A stretch of 5,843 nucleotides of DNA, taken from NCBI GenBank assembly GCA_007123195.1, contig SKLO01000659.1:1-5843 (forward strand), given 5' to 3'. This document shows, piece after piece, positions 4,940 through 5,843 of the stretch. A model generated the notes under the pieces. It ran no database searches. It had not been told where the DNA came from and worked only from the letters and a program-made list of their open reading frames with translations. The position numbers and the translations under genes are program-made. The stretch's first letter is position 1; the number at the start of each line of letters is the position of its first letter. Source of the stretch: Verrucomicrobiales bacterium (GTDB taxonomy: Bacteria > Verrucomicrobiota > Verrucomicrobiia > Verrucomicrobiales > SKLO01).

Positions 4940-5843
4940 GGTGATTGGAAAACGAGAACCGCTCGCGCCGCCAGTGGCGCGCCTGTTCCAGCGCCGAGCG
5001 AAGCGCTACGTCGTCCATGCGCTCGAGGATTTCAAGCGTGCCGCCGATCCGTTGGTGCAGGCCTTGCAGCAGGGGCAGGAGGGCGTGGCGGTTTTCCATC
5101 AGGATCTCGGTCCACATGGCGGCGTCGCCGGCAGCGACCCGGGTGGTGTCGCGGAAACCGGGGCCGGCGGCGGAGGTCAGGTCGGAGCCCTCGGCGCCCT
5201 CGACCGCCTGATTGACCAGCAGCGCCGCCAGCAGGTGCGGCAGGTGGCTGATGCGGGCCATGAGCGCATCGTGCCGCTGCGGCGGCCGGCATTCGACCCG
5301 GCAACCCAACCCCTGCCAGAACGCCGCCAGCCGTGCCAGCCGCGGGTCGGCATGCCGGGCGGGGTCGGTGGCCACAGCGTCATCGGCCGCGGCGGCCCCG
5401 GTTTGGGAAGGCGTGAGGATGCAGCAGGCGCCGAGAAACAGGTCGGCGCGGGCGGCGTGGATGCCGGTCTGTTCGGACCCGGCCATCGGATGACTGCCGA
5501 CAAACCCGACGCCCGTGTCCGCGAGCAACGGGGTGAGTTGATCCACCACCGGTTGCTTGACGCTGCCGACATCGGTCACCAGCGCGTCGGCGGCCAGGCC
5601 GGTCTCCGCCAGCCGACCGGCCAGTTGCGGCATCACCCCGACCGGGGTTGCCAGCACCACCAGCGAGGCATCCGCCACCGCCTCGGCGAGGTCGGTGGTG
5701 GCGAGGCCGGGCCAGGACCGGTGCCGCAGTTCGTCGATGAACGCCGGTCGCCGGCCCCACAGGCTGACCCGGACACCCGGCTGGCGCTCGGTCAGGGCGA
5801 GGGCGATCGATCCGCCCAGCAAGCCGGGACCGAGCACGGCGAC
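4932..5843 (-). CDS. tyrA: Prephenate/arogenate dehydrogenase, N-terminus cut by window edge
   Basis: The frame is open to the right edge (VAVLGPGLLGGSIALAL), so only the first few residues are missing; 303 are visible. It is a TyrA-family dehydrogenase, which makes the tyrosine precursor from prephenate or arogenate. Features by visible residue: Rossmann glycine motif GPGLLGGS (~5-12); second strand VSLWGRRP (~26-33), with Arg-Arg where NAD-type enzymes carry an acidic residue; TDVGSVK (~90-96); GSHPMAGSEQTG (~116-127); RISHLPHLLAALL (~197-209), with the catalytic His; and AAGPGFRDTTRVA (~225-237), followed by MW. An Ala/Asp-rich stretch (~150-167) looks like a small surface insertion. Being directly upstream of aroA with an 8-nt overlap supports an aromatic amino acid role. 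The substrate is not decidable here. The GTG at 5837 falls inside the first strand and is not the true start. Confidence 0.94.
   Translation of the reverse strand, partial: VAVLGPGLLGGSIALALTERQPGVRVSLWGRRPAFIDELRHRSWPGLATTDLAEAVADASLVVLATPVGVMPQLAGRLAETGLAADALVTDVGSVKQPVVDQLTPLLADTGVGFVGSHPMAGSEQTGIHAARADLFLGACCILTPSQTGAAAADDAVATDPARHADPRLARLAAFWQGLGCRVECRPPQRHDALMARISHLPHLLAALLVNQAVEGAEGSDLTSAAGPGFRDTTRVAAGDAAMWTEILMENRHALLPLLQGLHQRIGGTLEILERMDDVALRSALEQARHWRRERFSFSNHHA

Noticed and set aside
2858..5215. A 785-codon open frame on the plus strand, antisense to cmk, aroA and part of tyrA
   Set aside because: It crosses three well-identified genes. Its product is Gly/His/Asp/Arg-rich with no recognisable domain, as expected when GC-rich codons of a real gene are read in the opposite phase.
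1..5843. A new multi-gene system, CRISPR array, tRNA or rRNA
   Set aside because: No regularly spaced repeats with unique spacers, no cloverleaf or rRNA-like sequence, and no cluster of unknown genes. Apart from the left edge and the spacer, the content is ordinary metabolism.

Overview
High-GC bacterial DNA that looks chromosomal, with five real genes or gene parts on the minus strand, one small broken gene on the plus strand, and a repeat-rich spacer. Several traits suggest the PVC group, most likely Verrucomicrobia (Opitutae-like) or Planctomycetes. These are the secreted PQQ-type beta-propeller with a DWPQFLGPNGDG-like N-terminus, the YVNTGxMYRAxTW variant of cytidylate kinase, the gene order tyrA-aroA-cmk-plsC, weak use of Shine-Dalgarno sites, and spacers packed with small hairpins. 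The lineage call rests on recalled family resemblance and is only moderately sure.

Layout, right to left along the transcribed minus strand: a prephenate/arogenate dehydrogenase (4932-5843, N-terminus cut by the window edge); aroA, EPSP synthase (3602-4939), overlapping it by 8 nt; after 66 nt, cmk, cytidylate kinase (2837-3535, GTG start); plsC, a lysophosphatidate-type acyltransferase (2217-2840), overlapping cmk by 4 nt (ATGA). The tight packing argues for one transcription unit whose promoter lies beyond the right edge. It joins the end of the shikimate pathway and the tyrosine branch with CMP/dCMP phosphorylation and phospholipid acylation.

A 470-nt spacer (1747-2216) has no convincing gene. 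It holds at least six inverted repeats, a 7-nt-period triple repeat, a 6-nt-period triple repeat and a 9-bp direct repeat, and looks like a mosaic of dispersed intergenic repeats. Next is a secreted PQQ-like beta-propeller protein (472-1746), followed by two small hairpins just after its stop.

The left end (1-400) is an accessory-looking patch. It has the start of an unrecognised small basic protein running off the left edge, a candidate promoter with a consensus -35 beside a perfect 13-bp palindrome, and a divergent 43-codon remnant resembling the N-terminus of Rpn/YhgA-type PD-(D/E)XK nucleases ('putative transposases').

I see no CRISPR array, tRNA, rRNA or intact insertion sequence, and no convincing new multi-gene system. 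The points most worth checking are the structured spacer, the Rpn remnant and the left-end palindrome/promoter.
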